From positions 1-21,713 of the forward strand of contig DASRII010000183.1 of assembly GCA_035650075.1 (NCBI GenBank): a stretch of DNA of 21,713 bases, given 5' to 3'. A program made the position numbers and the translations under genes. Every line of letters begins with the position of its first letter. Position 1 is the stretch's first letter. The notes beneath the pieces are model-generated. The model had not been told where the DNA came from, made no database searches, and saw nothing but the letters and a program-made list of their open reading frames with translations. The stretch comes from DASSUC01 sp035650075 (lineage in GTDB: Bacteria; Actinomycetota; Actinomycetes; Mycobacteriales; Micromonosporaceae). Positions 6,869-13,734 of this stretch are shown piece by piece.

Positions 6869-7789
6869 CTACTTCTTCGAGGTCACAGCCCTCGCGAAGA
6901 ATGCCAGGTTTGCCGGACGCTCGGCGAGGCGGCGCATGAGGTACCCGTACCACTGCGTGCCGTAGGGAACGTAGACGCGCATGGAGTACCCGTCGGAGGC
7001 CAGCCGCCGTTGCTCGTCCGGCCGGACCCCGTACAGCATCTGAAATTCGAACTCGTCCGACGCCCGGTGGAACCACTTCGCCCGGTCCTCGCCGATCGCG
7101 ATCAGGCGCGGGTCGTGGGTCGCGAGCATCGGGTAGCCCTTGCCGGACACGAGAATGTTCAGGCAACGGATGTACGACTTGTCGACGTCGAGCCTGGACT
7201 GGTACGCGACCGACTCCGGCTCCTGGTACGCCCCCTTGCACAACCGGACCCGCGAGCCCTCGGTCGCCAGCTCCCGGCAGTCCGCCTCGGTCCGCCGCAG
7301 GTACGCCTGCAGCACCGCCCCGGTCGCCGGAAAATCCTGCCGCAGCTTGGCCAGTATCTCCAGCGTGGAGTCGGTGGTCGTGTGATCCTCCATGTCGAGG
7401 GTGACCGTGGTTCCCGCCGCCGCGGCCGCGGTGCAGATCGTCCGCGCGTGCTCGGCCGCCATGTCCTCGTCGAACTTCTGCCCGAGCGCGGACAGCTTCA
7501 CGCTGACCTCGGCGTTGGCGGCCAGACCGGCGTCCCGCAGGGCGCCCAGCAGCCGCACGTACTCGTCCCGGGTCGCGACCGCCTGCTCCGGCGTGAGCGT
7601 GTCCTCGCCGAGGTAGTCGAGTGTGACCAGGAGTCCCGCGTCGACGAGCTCGCGGGTGCAGCGCAGCGCGTCGGCGGTGGCGGTGCCGGCGACGAACCGG
7701 CGTACGACGTCCCGGCTGATGGGGGCCGTCTCGACGAGCCGGGCGATCCGGGGTGACCGGGCCGCGGCGAGGATGACCGAACGGAACAT
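6869..7789 (-). CDS. Proline dehydrogenase (monofunctional, PruB/PutA-like)
   Basis: 306 residues, the normal size of the monofunctional FAD enzyme that oxidises proline to pyrroline-5-carboxylate at the inner membrane face. The characteristic motifs are present in order: AEVSVKLSALG near 93-103, LDMEDH at 131-136, RLCKGAYQE at 182-190, EFQMLYGV at 248-255, and RVYVPYGTQWYGYLMRRL from 271 with the substrate-binding arginines. The ATG is preceded by TACGCT exactly six bases upstream, with no ribosome-binding site, so a leaderless mRNA is likely. The usual partner P5C dehydrogenase is not adjacent. In M. tuberculosis the biosynthetic proC occupies this part of the block (recalled), so a catabolic proline gene here is notable. 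It is divergent from the CGNR regulator, which could control it. Confidence 0.95.
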   Translation of the reverse strand: MFRSVILAAARSPRIARLVETAPISRDVVRRFVAGTATADALRCTRELVDAGLLVTLDYLGEDTLTPEQAVATRDEYVRLLGALRDAGLAANAEVSVKLSALGQKFDEDMAAEHARTICTAAAAAGTTVTLDMEDHTTTDSTLEILAKLRQDFPATGAVLQAYLRRTEADCRELATEGSRVRLCKGAYQEPESVAYQSRLDVDKSYIRCLNILVSGKGYPMLATHDPRLIAIGEDRAKWFHRASDEFEFQMLYGVRPDEQRRLASDGYSMRVYVPYGTQWYGYLMRRLAERPANLAFFARAVTSKK

Positions 7790-7795
7790 GCACCG

Positions 7796-7801
7796 AGCGT
7801 A
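7796..7801 (-). promoter_or_regulatory. -10 box TACGCT for leaderless proline dehydrogenase mRNA
   Basis: Minus-strand TACGCT lies exactly six bases before the ATG at 7789, so the predicted transcription start falls on or next to the A of the start codon. No clear -35 is visible. The identical hexamer with identical spacing precedes the gene at 10316. Confidence 0.55.
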
Positions 7802-7916
7802 GCGAGCACGAGAAGCGCGCGCTGGGCAGACACTATGCCTGATTCATGCCTGTATGACCGTGCGGTTGGCACGACGCCACCTGCCGGGGCGGTCGCGTTT
7901 CGCGCACGCGATTGAC

Positions 7917-7922
7917 TACCTT
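7917..7922 (+). promoter_or_regulatory. -10 box TACCTT for leaderless CGNR-regulator mRNA
   Basis: TACCTT lies exactly six bases before the GTG at 7929. This placement supports 7929 over the upstream ATG at 7854 as the true start. No convincing -35 is seen. Confidence 0.5.
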
Positions 7923-7928
7923 TGTCGG

Positions 7929-8489
7929 GTGGACTTCGACGCGTACGCGCGCACCGCAGTAATTCTCGTGAACGCCAAGCTGGACGACCTCAACGACCTG
8001 AGGGCGATGATCGGCTCCGAAGACTGGATGGCGGAAGAGGTGGGCGAGCGGGATGTCGCCGCATTCCGCCGGGCTCAGAAACGGCTTCGCGATGTCTTCG
8101 AACTCGGTACCGGTGGCCGCGACTCGGAGGCGGTGACCGCGCTCAACTCACTCCTCGAGGCGTTCCCGGTCCAGCCTCGGATCTCCGGCCACGACGCGAA
8201 CGACTGGCACATGCACATCACGAGCCGGGGCTCATCGGCGAGCTCCGAGTACATCGCCGGCGCCGTCTGGGGCCTGTCGGTCTGGCTGTGCCAGTTTGGC
8301 AGCGCCCGCTTCGGCGTGTGCGCGGACGAGCGTTGCGGCAACGTCTACCTCGACACGTCGTCGAACTGCTGCCGGCGGTTCTGCTCCGAGCGCTGTGCGA
8401 CTCGCTCGCACGTCGCCGCGCACCGCGCCCGCAAGCGCGCGGCCGCCGACGAGGCGCTGGACGATGTCGCGGTAGCGGCTCCGGTCTAA
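7929..8489 (+). CDS. CGNR zinc-finger (ABATE-domain) putative transcriptional regulator
   Basis: 186 residues from GTG 7929. An N-terminal helical ABATE domain begins VDFDAYARTAVILVNAKL. The C-terminal zinc ribbon follows, with cysteines at 131, 136, 147/148, 152 and 156, and then a basic tail RSHVAAHRARKR. The motif that names the family is C-G-N-V here instead of C-G-N-R. Such proteins are assumed to be DNA-binding regulators. I prefer GTG 7929 because a -10 hexamer sits six bases upstream and family members begin close to this DFDAYA motif; starting at ATG 7854 adds 25 residues without family character. It is divergent from proline dehydrogenase and convergent with the TIM-barrel gene six bases away. 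The regulatory role is inference. Confidence 0.85.
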   Translation: MDFDAYARTAVILVNAKLDDLNDLRAMIGSEDWMAEEVGERDVAAFRRAQKRLRDVFELGTGGRDSEAVTALNSLLEAFPVQPRISGHDANDWHMHITSRGSSASSEYIAGAVWGLSVWLCQFGSARFGVCADERCGNVYLDTSSNCCRRFCSERCATRSHVAAHRARKRAAADEALDDVAVAAPV

Positions 8490-8495
8490 CCCGGT

Positions 8496-9305
8496 CTAGG
8501 CAACGTCCACAGTAGATGGTGTGGCCAGGTGCTGGCGCGCGAACGCCAGTGCCTCGGCCAGATCCGCCTCGCGGTCGGCACGACTGCGCGCCCGTCGGGT
8601 GGCCACCTCGACCGCCACCGACCCGGTGAAGCCGCGATCGGCGAGCGACGAGAGCAGCTCGCCGCACGGCTGGCTGCCCCGGCCCGGGACCAGGTGCTCG
8701 TCGCGACCCTCCCCGGTGCCGTCGCCGAGATGCACATGGGCAAGCGCGGGCCCCATCGCATCGGCCATCGCCAGCGCGTCACTGCGCGACGCGGCGCAAT
8801 GCGACAGATCGAGGGTGTACGCGTCATAGCCCGTGACGGTCGGGTCCCAGCCGGGTGCGTACGGCACGAAGACCCGGCCGGCCATCCGCACCGGGTACAT
8901 GTTCTCGATGGCGAACCGGAGCGTCGGGTACTCCTCGACGAGCCGGGTCAGCCCGCTGGCGAACAGCCGCGCGTAGTCGCGCTGCCAGGTGAACGGCGGG
9001 TGCACCACGACCACCTTCGCGCCGAGTGCCTCGGCGAGCGCCGCCGACTTGCGCAAGCGCTCCCACGGGTCCTGGCTCCACACCCGCTGCGTGACGAGCA
9101 GGCATGGGGCGTGCACCGAACGGACCGGTACGCCGTAGTGCTTCGCCAGCCCGCGGAGCGCGCCCGCGTCCTGGCTGACCGCGTCGGTCCACACCATGAC
9201 CTCTACCCCGTCGTAGCCGAGCGCCGCCGCGAGCTCGAACGCGGCCGCGGTGGGCTCGGGAAAGACCGACGAACTGGACAGCAGAACGGGAACACGGGCA
9301 ACCAC
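8496..9305 (-). CDS. Sugar phosphate isomerase/epimerase-like TIM-barrel protein (Rv0498-like)
   Basis: 269 residues with a GTG start and GGTGGG just before it. The sequence follows the AP-endonuclease-2/xylose-isomerase-like barrel. It opens with VPVLLSSSSVFPEPTAAAFELAAALGYDGVEVMVW, then KVVVVHPPFTW, FAIENMYP with a metal-ligand Glu, YTLDLSHCAA with Asp and His ligands, and HVHLGDGTGEGRDEHLVPGRG, a conserved metal-binding segment of this fold. A divalent-metal isomerase, epimerase or related lyase acting on a small sugar derivative is likely, but the substrate cannot be inferred. It follows the Ppx/GppA gene by 24 bp on the same strand, as Rv0496 and Rv0498 lie near each other in M. tuberculosis (recalled). 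The C-terminal S-T-V-D-V-A is encoded by a degenerate copy of the dispersed motif. Confidence 0.9.
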   Translation of the reverse strand: MVARVPVLLSSSSVFPEPTAAAFELAAALGYDGVEVMVWTDAVSQDAGALRGLAKHYGVPVRSVHAPCLLVTQRVWSQDPWERLRKSAALAEALGAKVVVVHPPFTWQRDYARLFASGLTRLVEEYPTLRFAIENMYPVRMAGRVFVPYAPGWDPTVTGYDAYTLDLSHCAASRSDALAMADAMGPALAHVHLGDGTGEGRDEHLVPGRGSQPCGELLSSLADRGFTGSVAVEVATRRARSRADREADLAEALAFARQHLATPSTVDVA

Positions 9306-9329
9306 CCCACCAGGGTAGCGGGGGGCCTC

Positions 9330-10274
9330 TCAGAACCCGGCCAACTGGTCCAGGCGGCGGAGGATCACCCCTTCCCGCAACGCCCACGGGCACATGTCCA
9401 GCCGCTCGATCTGCAGCAGCCGCATCGCCGCCTCGGCGACGATCGCGCCGGCCAGCAGTTGATGCGCCCGGCTGCTGCTCACGCCGTCCAGCTCGGCGAG
9501 CTTGCTCGGCGGGATCAGCCGGATGAAGCCGAGCACCTGGCGCAGCGCGGAATGGGTCAGCTGCCGCGGTACCCAGTGCCCCGCTCGGGCGGGTGCGGCA
9601 CCGGCGAGCCGGGTGAGCGTACGGAACGTCTTCGAGGTCGCGACCGGCCGGTCCCAGGCGCCGTCGGACAGCTTGTCGACGACCGGCTCGAGCGTGCGAT
9701 CGGCGTACTCCCGAAGCTCCTCCACCTCGCCCGACGACGGCGGCCGATCCTCCTCGATGGCCGCGGCGAGAAATCGCTGGGTCAGCCGGCCGGCGCCGAG
9801 CGGTACCGACAGCGCGGTGTCCGGGTCTTCGTCGATGCCCGCCGCGACCTCGAGCGAGCCGCCGCCGATGTCCAGCACCAGCAGCCGACCGGCGGACCAG
9901 CCGAACCACCGCCGGACGGCGAGGAACGTCATGCGCGCCTCGGCCTCGCCGGAAAGCACCCTGAGGTGGACACCGGTCTCGGTGCGCACGCGGTCGAGCA
10001 CCTCGGCCGCGTTGGTGGCGTTGCGGACCGCGGAGGTCGCGAACGCGAGCAGGTCCTCGGTCTCCAGCCGGCGGGTGGACTCCGCCGCGTCGCGCACGGC
10101 GGCCACGAGTGCCTCCGAGCCCTCCGAAGTCAGCTCACCGGATGAGTCGATCCGTTCGGCCAGCCGCAGCGCGGTCTTCTCCGAGTGGGCGGGCCACGGG
10201 TGTGCGCCCGGATGAGCGTCCACGACCAGCAGGTGCACGGTGTTCGAGCCGACGTCGAGTACACCCAGCCGCAT
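9330..10274 (-). CDS. ppx: Ppx/GppA-family exopolyphosphatase / (p)ppGpp phosphohydrolase
   Basis: 314 residues starting MRLGVLDVGSNTVHLLVVDA. The ASKHA-fold phosphate-1 loop is LDVGSNT (6-12), the catalytic Glu region is LSGEAEARMTF (108-117), and the phosphate-2 loop is LDIGGGSLEV (134-143). The family removes terminal phosphate from polyphosphate and in some members acts on pppGpp. The short form without the C-terminal HD-like domain matches actinobacterial Ppx1 (Rv0496, recalled). I chose ATG 10274 because the protein then begins at the conserved N-terminus and a TACTGT box lies six bases upstream; a TTG at 10316 would extend it into the divergent promoter region. It lies close to senX3-regX3-phoU, which fits a polyphosphate/phosphate-homeostasis neighbourhood. 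Confidence 0.93.
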   Translation of the reverse strand: MRLGVLDVGSNTVHLLVVDAHPGAHPWPAHSEKTALRLAERIDSSGELTSEGSEALVAAVRDAAESTRRLETEDLLAFATSAVRNATNAAEVLDRVRTETGVHLRVLSGEAEARMTFLAVRRWFGWSAGRLLVLDIGGGSLEVAAGIDEDPDTALSVPLGAGRLTQRFLAAAIEEDRPPSSGEVEELREYADRTLEPVVDKLSDGAWDRPVATSKTFRTLTRLAGAAPARAGHWVPRQLTHSALRQVLGFIRLIPPSKLAELDGVSSSRAHQLLAGAIVAEAAMRLLQIERLDMCPWALREGVILRRLDQLAGF

Positions 10275-10280
10275 GCCGCC

Positions 10281-10286
10281 ACAGTA
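10281..10286 (-). promoter_or_regulatory. -10 box TACTGT for leaderless ppx mRNA
   Basis: Minus-strand TACTGT is six bases before the ATG at 10274. It is 17 bp from the divergent -10 box at 10304-10309, so each box sits where the -35 element of the opposite promoter would be. Confidence 0.5.
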
Positions 10287-10303
10287 CGCGGAGGTTTGCG
10301 GCG

Positions 10304-10309
10304 TACGCT
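10304..10309 (+). promoter_or_regulatory. -10 box TACGCT for leaderless Rv0495c-like mRNA
   Basis: TACGCT followed by exactly six bases and then ATG at 10316. It is the same hexamer and spacing as for proline dehydrogenase. It faces the ppx promoter in a gap of only 41 bp between start codons. Confidence 0.55.
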
Positions 10310-10315
10310 TTTCCA

Positions 10316-11143
10316 ATGCCCGCAGAGCTACGTGTCCTCGTGGACACTCCCGATGACCCGCGCAGCCGTGAGGTCGACATCGACTTCCCCCGGGAATGGA
10401 TCGAGTTCACCGACCCGGCAGACGCCGACCAGGTGATCCGGGCCGACCTGACCTGGCTGCTGTCCCGTTGGACGTGTGTCTTCGGCAAGGCCTGCCACGG
10501 CATCATCGCCGGTCGCTCGGGCGACGGCTGCTGCTCGCACGGGGCGTTCTTCACCGACTCCGCCGACAAGAAGCGGGTACGGGCGGCGGCGAAGAAGCTG
10601 ACGCCGAAGACGTGGCAGCACTTCCGCCGCGGCTTCGACCGGTACACCGAGATGGACACCGTGGACGGAAAGACCCCGGCGCTGCGTACCGCGACGCGCG
10701 ACAACGGTGGGCCGTGCGTGTTCCTCAACGACGCCGACTTCGAGGGCGGTGGCGGGTGCGCCCTGCACGCCCAGGCGCTGCGCGACGGCGTACACCCGCT
10801 GGAGTACAAGCCCGACGTGTGCTGGCAGCTGCCGATCCGGCGGGACCAGGAATGGGTCAAGCGGGCGGACGGTACGAAGGTACTGCTGACCGTGCTGACC
10901 GAGTTCGACCGGCGGGCGTGGGGCTCGGGCGGGCACGACCTGCACTGGTGGTGCACATCGTCGCCGGAGGCGCACGTCGGATCGAAGCCGCTGTTCCAGG
11001 AGTACGAACCGGAGCTGATCGCGCTCATCGGCAAGCCCGCCTACGACAAGCTCGCCGAGGTGTGCGCCGCCCGCGAAGAGCGTGGTGGTCTGGTGGCCAC
11101 GCACCCCGCCACCACAGAGGCGGATCAGGGTTCGAACTTGTAG
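10316..11143 (+). CDS. Conserved cysteine-rich protein of the Rv0495c family
   Basis: 275 residues, cytosolic with no signal or membrane segment. Nine cysteines at 54, 60, 72, 73, 134, 148, 169, 213 and 250 are set in distinctive contexts (WTCVFGKACHG, GDGCCSHGAFF, GGPCVFLND, GGGGCALHAQA, WWCTSS) together with several His. This resembles metal- or cluster-binding YkgJ-type cysteine patterns. A redox or metal-linked role is plausible but not shown here. The gene has the orientation opposite to regX3 and ppx, as Rv0495c has in M. tuberculosis (recalled). It starts at a leaderless-type ATG and its last 19 bases overlap the end of regX3 tail to tail, which could let the two transcripts influence each other. 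Confidence 0.88.
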   Translation: MPAELRVLVDTPDDPRSREVDIDFPREWIEFTDPADADQVIRADLTWLLSRWTCVFGKACHGIIAGRSGDGCCSHGAFFTDSADKKRVRAAAKKLTPKTWQHFRRGFDRYTEMDTVDGKTPALRTATRDNGGPCVFLNDADFEGGGGCALHAQALRDGVHPLEYKPDVCWQLPIRRDQEWVKRADGTKVLLTVLTEFDRRAWGSGGHDLHWWCTSSPEAHVGSKPLFQEYEPELIALIGKPAYDKLAEVCAAREERGGLVATHPATTEADQGSNL

Positions 11144-11808
11144 CCCAGTCCCCGCACGGTCACGATGAACCGCGGGGTCGACGGCTCCGGCTCGATCTTC
11201 GAGCGCAACCGCTTGACGTGTACGTCGAGCGTCTTGGTGTCCCCGACGTAGTCCGCTCCCCAGACCCGGTCGATGAGCTGTCCCCTGGTCAGGACTCGGC
11301 CGGCATTGCGCAGCAACAGTTCCAGCAGTTCGAACTCCTTCAGCGGCAGCTGTACCGCGTCACCGTCCACTGTGACCACATGCCGCTCGACGTCCATCCG
11401 TACCGGTCCGGCGGCCAGTGTCGGCGCGGACAGCTCACCGCTGTCGGCGCTCTGCCGGCGCAGTACCGCGCGGATCCGGGCGACCAGCTCTCGGGGCGAG
11501 TACGGCTTCGTGACGTAGTCGTCGGCCCCGATCTCCAGGCCGACCACCTTGTCGATCTCGCTGTCCCGCGCGGTGACCATGATGATCGGTACGTTGGACT
11601 TCTGCCGCAGCTGCCGGCACACCTCGGTGCCGGACATCTCGGGCAGCATGAGGTCGAGGAGGACGATGTCCGCCCCGCCCCGGTCGAACTCGGTCAGCGC
11701 GGCGGTCCCGGTCTCCGCCACCGACACCTCGAAGCCCTCCTTGCGCAGGACGTAGGAGAGCGCGTCGGAGAACGATTCCTCGTCCTCGACCACGAGCACA
11801 CGTGCCAC
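11125..11808 (-). CDS. regX3: Phosphate-responsive response regulator RegX3 (OmpR/PhoB family)
   Basis: 227 residues. The receiver domain has the acidic pocket VVEDEE (6-11), phosphoacceptor Asp52 in LLDLMLPEMSG, the switch Thr in MVTARD and the conserved Lys in YVTKPYSPREL. The C-terminal winged helix includes PLKEFELLELLLRNAGRVLTR, TLDVHVKRLRSKIE and the terminal RGLGYKF signature of OmpR/PhoB regulators. Phosphorylated RegX3 activates phosphate-scavenging genes. The GTG follows the senX3 stop directly (TGAGTG), with an excellent Shine-Dalgarno AAAGGAG eight bases upstream inside the senX3 end. A Pho-box-like element lies upstream of the operon. A degenerate dispersed motif at 11365-11377 encodes V-T-V-D. 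Assignment rests on sequence plus pairing with senX3 and phoU. Confidence 0.95.
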   Translation of the reverse strand: MARVLVVEDEESFSDALSYVLRKEGFEVSVAETGTAALTEFDRGGADIVLLDLMLPEMSGTEVCRQLRQKSNVPIIMVTARDSEIDKVVGLEIGADDYVTKPYSPRELVARIRAVLRRQSADSGELSAPTLAAGPVRMDVERHVVTVDGDAVQLPLKEFELLELLLRNAGRVLTRGQLIDRVWGADYVGDTKTLDVHVKRLRSKIEPEPSTPRFIVTVRGLGYKFEP

Positions 11809-12960
11809 TCAACCGGCTCCTTTCGGTCCCGCGAAGATCTCAACCGACTCCGGTAGCGGAAGTGCGGCTTCCGGGGGACGCGACGGCAGCCGCAGGGTGA
11901 ACGTCGAACCCACACCCAGCATGCTGGCCACCTCGACCCGGCCACCGTGGTTGGTCGCGATGTGTTTGACGATGGCCAGGCCCAGACCGGTACCGCCGGT
12001 CTCCCGCGATCGCGCCTGGTCGGCCCGGTAGAAGCGCTCGAAGACCCGGTCGAGGTCGTGCGTGGCGATGCCCATGCCCTCGTCGATGACCGCGATCTCG
12101 ACCGTGTCCGCGTCCCCGCGGGCCGCGATCGTGACCTGGCGGCCGTCGGTCGAGTACGCGATCGCGTTCTCCACGAGGTTCGCGACGGCGGTGGCGAGCT
12201 GGCCGTCGCTGCCGTACACGGTCAGTCCTCGCGTCCCCTCGAAGCCCACATCCATGTTCTTCGCGGCGGCCTGGGTCCGGGTCCGGTCGACGACCTCGGC
12301 CACCAGCCAGTCGACGGAGACCGGTTCGGGCAGCGGTAGCGGGTCCGCGCCCTGCAGCCGGGACAGCTCGATCAGCTCGGTGACCAGCCGGCCCAGCCGC
12401 GCCGACTCGTGCCGGATCCGCTCGGCGAAGCGCTGCGCCGCCTCCGGGTCGTCGGTCGCGTCGAGCAACGCCTCGGAGAGCAGTTGCAGGGCGCCGATCG
12501 GCGTCTTCAGCTCGTGGCTCACGTTGGCCACGAAGTCGCGGCGCACCCGCGCGACGCGGTGCGCCTCGGTCACGTCCGCCGCCTCGACCGCGACGTAGCC
12601 GCCGCCCAGGGCGACCGCACGCAGCTGGACGCCGATCGCGTCGTCGGAGTCGGGATCGGTGCTGCCGCCCCGTGGGAGATCCAGCTCGATCTCGCGGCGT
12701 ATGCCGGAGCGGCGGACCTGCCCGGCGAGCGTCCGGACGATCGGGTGGGGCACCGGCTGACCCAGGTCACTGCCGGCGCGCAACAGGCCGAGCAGGCGCG
12801 CGGCGGGGTTGACCAGAACGGGTTGGTCGTTCGGGTCGAGTACGACGACACCCGCCCGCAGCGAGTCGAGACTCTTGCGGCCGAGTTCGTGGTCGTTGAC
12901 CCCGACCGTATTCAGCGGTCCTCCCCAAACCTTGCGGCGCCAGCCGCGTACCGTTCCCAC
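11809..12960 (-). CDS. senX3: SenX3-type sensor histidine kinase, apparently without membrane segments
   Basis: 383 residues from GTG 12960. After about 30 N-terminal residues a PAS-like domain begins (SLRAGVVVLDPNDQPVLVNPAARLLGLL, 33-60). HisKA follows with phospho-acceptor His149 in DFVANVSHELKTPIGALQLL. The HATPase_c domain has the N-box LVENAIAYS, G1 DEGMGI, F-box FERFYRAD and G2 GGTGLGLAIVKH. The kinase phosphorylates RegX3 in response to phosphate status. Mycobacterial SenX3 has N-terminal membrane helices (recalled); none exists here. The reading frame is closed by an in-frame stop upstream of the GTG, and a TACGAT box lies six bases before it, so the short N-terminus seems real. It is divergent from phoU, whose product normally inhibits this kinase. 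Confidence 0.93.
   Translation of the reverse strand: MGTVRGWRRKVWGGPLNTVGVNDHELGRKSLDSLRAGVVVLDPNDQPVLVNPAARLLGLLRAGSDLGQPVPHPIVRTLAGQVRRSGIRREIELDLPRGGSTDPDSDDAIGVQLRAVALGGGYVAVEAADVTEAHRVARVRRDFVANVSHELKTPIGALQLLSEALLDATDDPEAAQRFAERIRHESARLGRLVTELIELSRLQGADPLPLPEPVSVDWLVAEVVDRTRTQAAAKNMDVGFEGTRGLTVYGSDGQLATAVANLVENAIAYSTDGRQVTIAARGDADTVEIAVIDEGMGIATHDLDRVFERFYRADQARSRETGGTGLGLAIVKHIATNHGGRVEVASMLGVGSTFTLRLPSRPPEAALPLPESVEIFAGPKGAG
11817..11823 (-). promoter_or_regulatory. Shine-Dalgarno of regX3
   Basis: Minus-strand AAAGGAG within the last senX3 codons, eight bases before GTG 11808. It explains how regX3 is translated at high level although it immediately follows the senX3 stop. Confidence 0.8.
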
Positions 12961-12966
12961 GCCACG

Positions 12967-12972
12967 ATCGTA
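12967..12972 (-). promoter_or_regulatory. -10 box TACGAT for leaderless senX3-regX3 mRNA
   Basis: Minus-strand TACGAT is exactly six bases before GTG 12960. GTTAACC, one base from the Pho half-site GTTCACC, lies just upstream at 12981-12987. Confidence 0.5.
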
Positions 12973-13033
12973 GGTCGATTGTTAACCACTGGATGAATCA
13001 GGAACGGACAAACCACGCACAGGTACGGGCAAT

Positions 13034-13062
13034 GTTCACCGGTAGGCTCAACAGCGTTCACC
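13034..13062 (+). promoter_or_regulatory. Pho-box-like direct repeat (RegX3/PhoP type) upstream of phoU
   Basis: GTTCACC occurs at 13034-13040 and again at 13056-13062, start-to-start distance 22 bp, which is twice the 11-bp unit of actinobacterial Pho boxes. A degenerate unit (GCTCAAC at 13046) lies between. The element is 21 bp from the phoU ATG and in the shared phoU/senX3 control region, where autoregulation by phosphorylated RegX3 is expected. Confidence 0.6.
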
Positions 13063-13083
13063 TGACGACCTAAGGATCCGCAC

Positions 13084-13734
13084 ATGCGCGAGGAGTTCCG
13101 GGGCGATCTGCTCGAGACCGGCCGCTTACTGGTGTCGATGGGAGAGTCGGCCCGGTCGGCGATGCACAACGCGACTCTGGCATTGATGAATGCCGATCAG
13201 GCTCGCGCCGAGACGGTGATCGCGCGGGACGCCGAGATCGACGCGAACTACCGGACGATCGAGGAGCTGGTCCAGCACCTGCTCGCGCGGCAGGCGCCGG
13301 TGGCGCGCGACCTGCGGCTCGTGGTGAGCGCCCTGCACGTCGCGGCCGACCTCGAGCGGATGGGCGACCTGGCCGCGCACGTGGCAAAGACCGCGCTGCG
13401 CCGGCACCCCGCGATGGCCGTCCCACCTGAGGCGGCCGGCATCATCGCGTCGATGGCCGATGTCGCCGACCGGATCGCCGGCAAGATCACGCTCGTGTTG
13501 TCGGGGCAGGACGCGGTCCGCGCGGCCGAACTCGAGCGCGACGACGACGCGATGGACGCCCTGCACCGGCAACTGTTCGAGCTGTTGCTCAGCCCCGGCT
13601 GGTCGCACGGCGTCGAGGCGGGCATCGACTGCGCGCTGCTGGGCCGGTTCTACGAGCGGTACGCCGACCACGCCGTCAACGCGGGCAACCACGTGGTGTT
13701 CATGGTGACCGGCGAACCCGCCCAACCCCGTTGA
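13084..13734 (+). CDS. phoU: Phosphate signalling protein PhoU (PhoY-like)
   Basis: 216 residues, the usual PhoU length, all helical. The two symmetrical three-helix bundles each carry the metal-binding E-x-x-x-D pattern: LERMGDLAAHVAK in the first half and FYERYADHAVNAGNHVVFM near the end. PhoU links the Pst phosphate transporter to the sensor kinase and keeps SenX3-RegX3 off when phosphate is plentiful. The ATG has AAGGA seven bases upstream. It is divergent from senX3 across a 123-bp control region with a Pho-box-like repeat. No pst genes lie in this window. It ends convergently with the phosphoglycerate mutase gene. Confidence 0.96.
   Translation: MREEFRGDLLETGRLLVSMGESARSAMHNATLALMNADQARAETVIARDAEIDANYRTIEELVQHLLARQAPVARDLRLVVSALHVAADLERMGDLAAHVAKTALRRHPAMAVPPEAAGIIASMADVADRIAGKITLVLSGQDAVRAAELERDDDAMDALHRQLFELLLSPGWSHGVEAGIDCALLGRFYERYADHAVNAGNHVVFMVTGEPAQPR

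Noticed and set aside
7854..7928. Upstream ATG as start of the CGNR protein
   Set aside because: The added 25 residues are Arg-rich without family character, there is no ribosome-binding site, and a -10 box with ideal spacing precedes GTG 7929.
8481..8500. Tandem CCGGTCTA repeat that contains both convergent stop codons
   Set aside because: Two imperfect 10-bp units at a gene junction can easily arise by chance. No hairpin or other copies were seen.
10275..10316. A TTG start extending Ppx by 14 residues
   Set aside because: It would run into the divergent promoter. The conserved N-terminus starts at ATG 10274.
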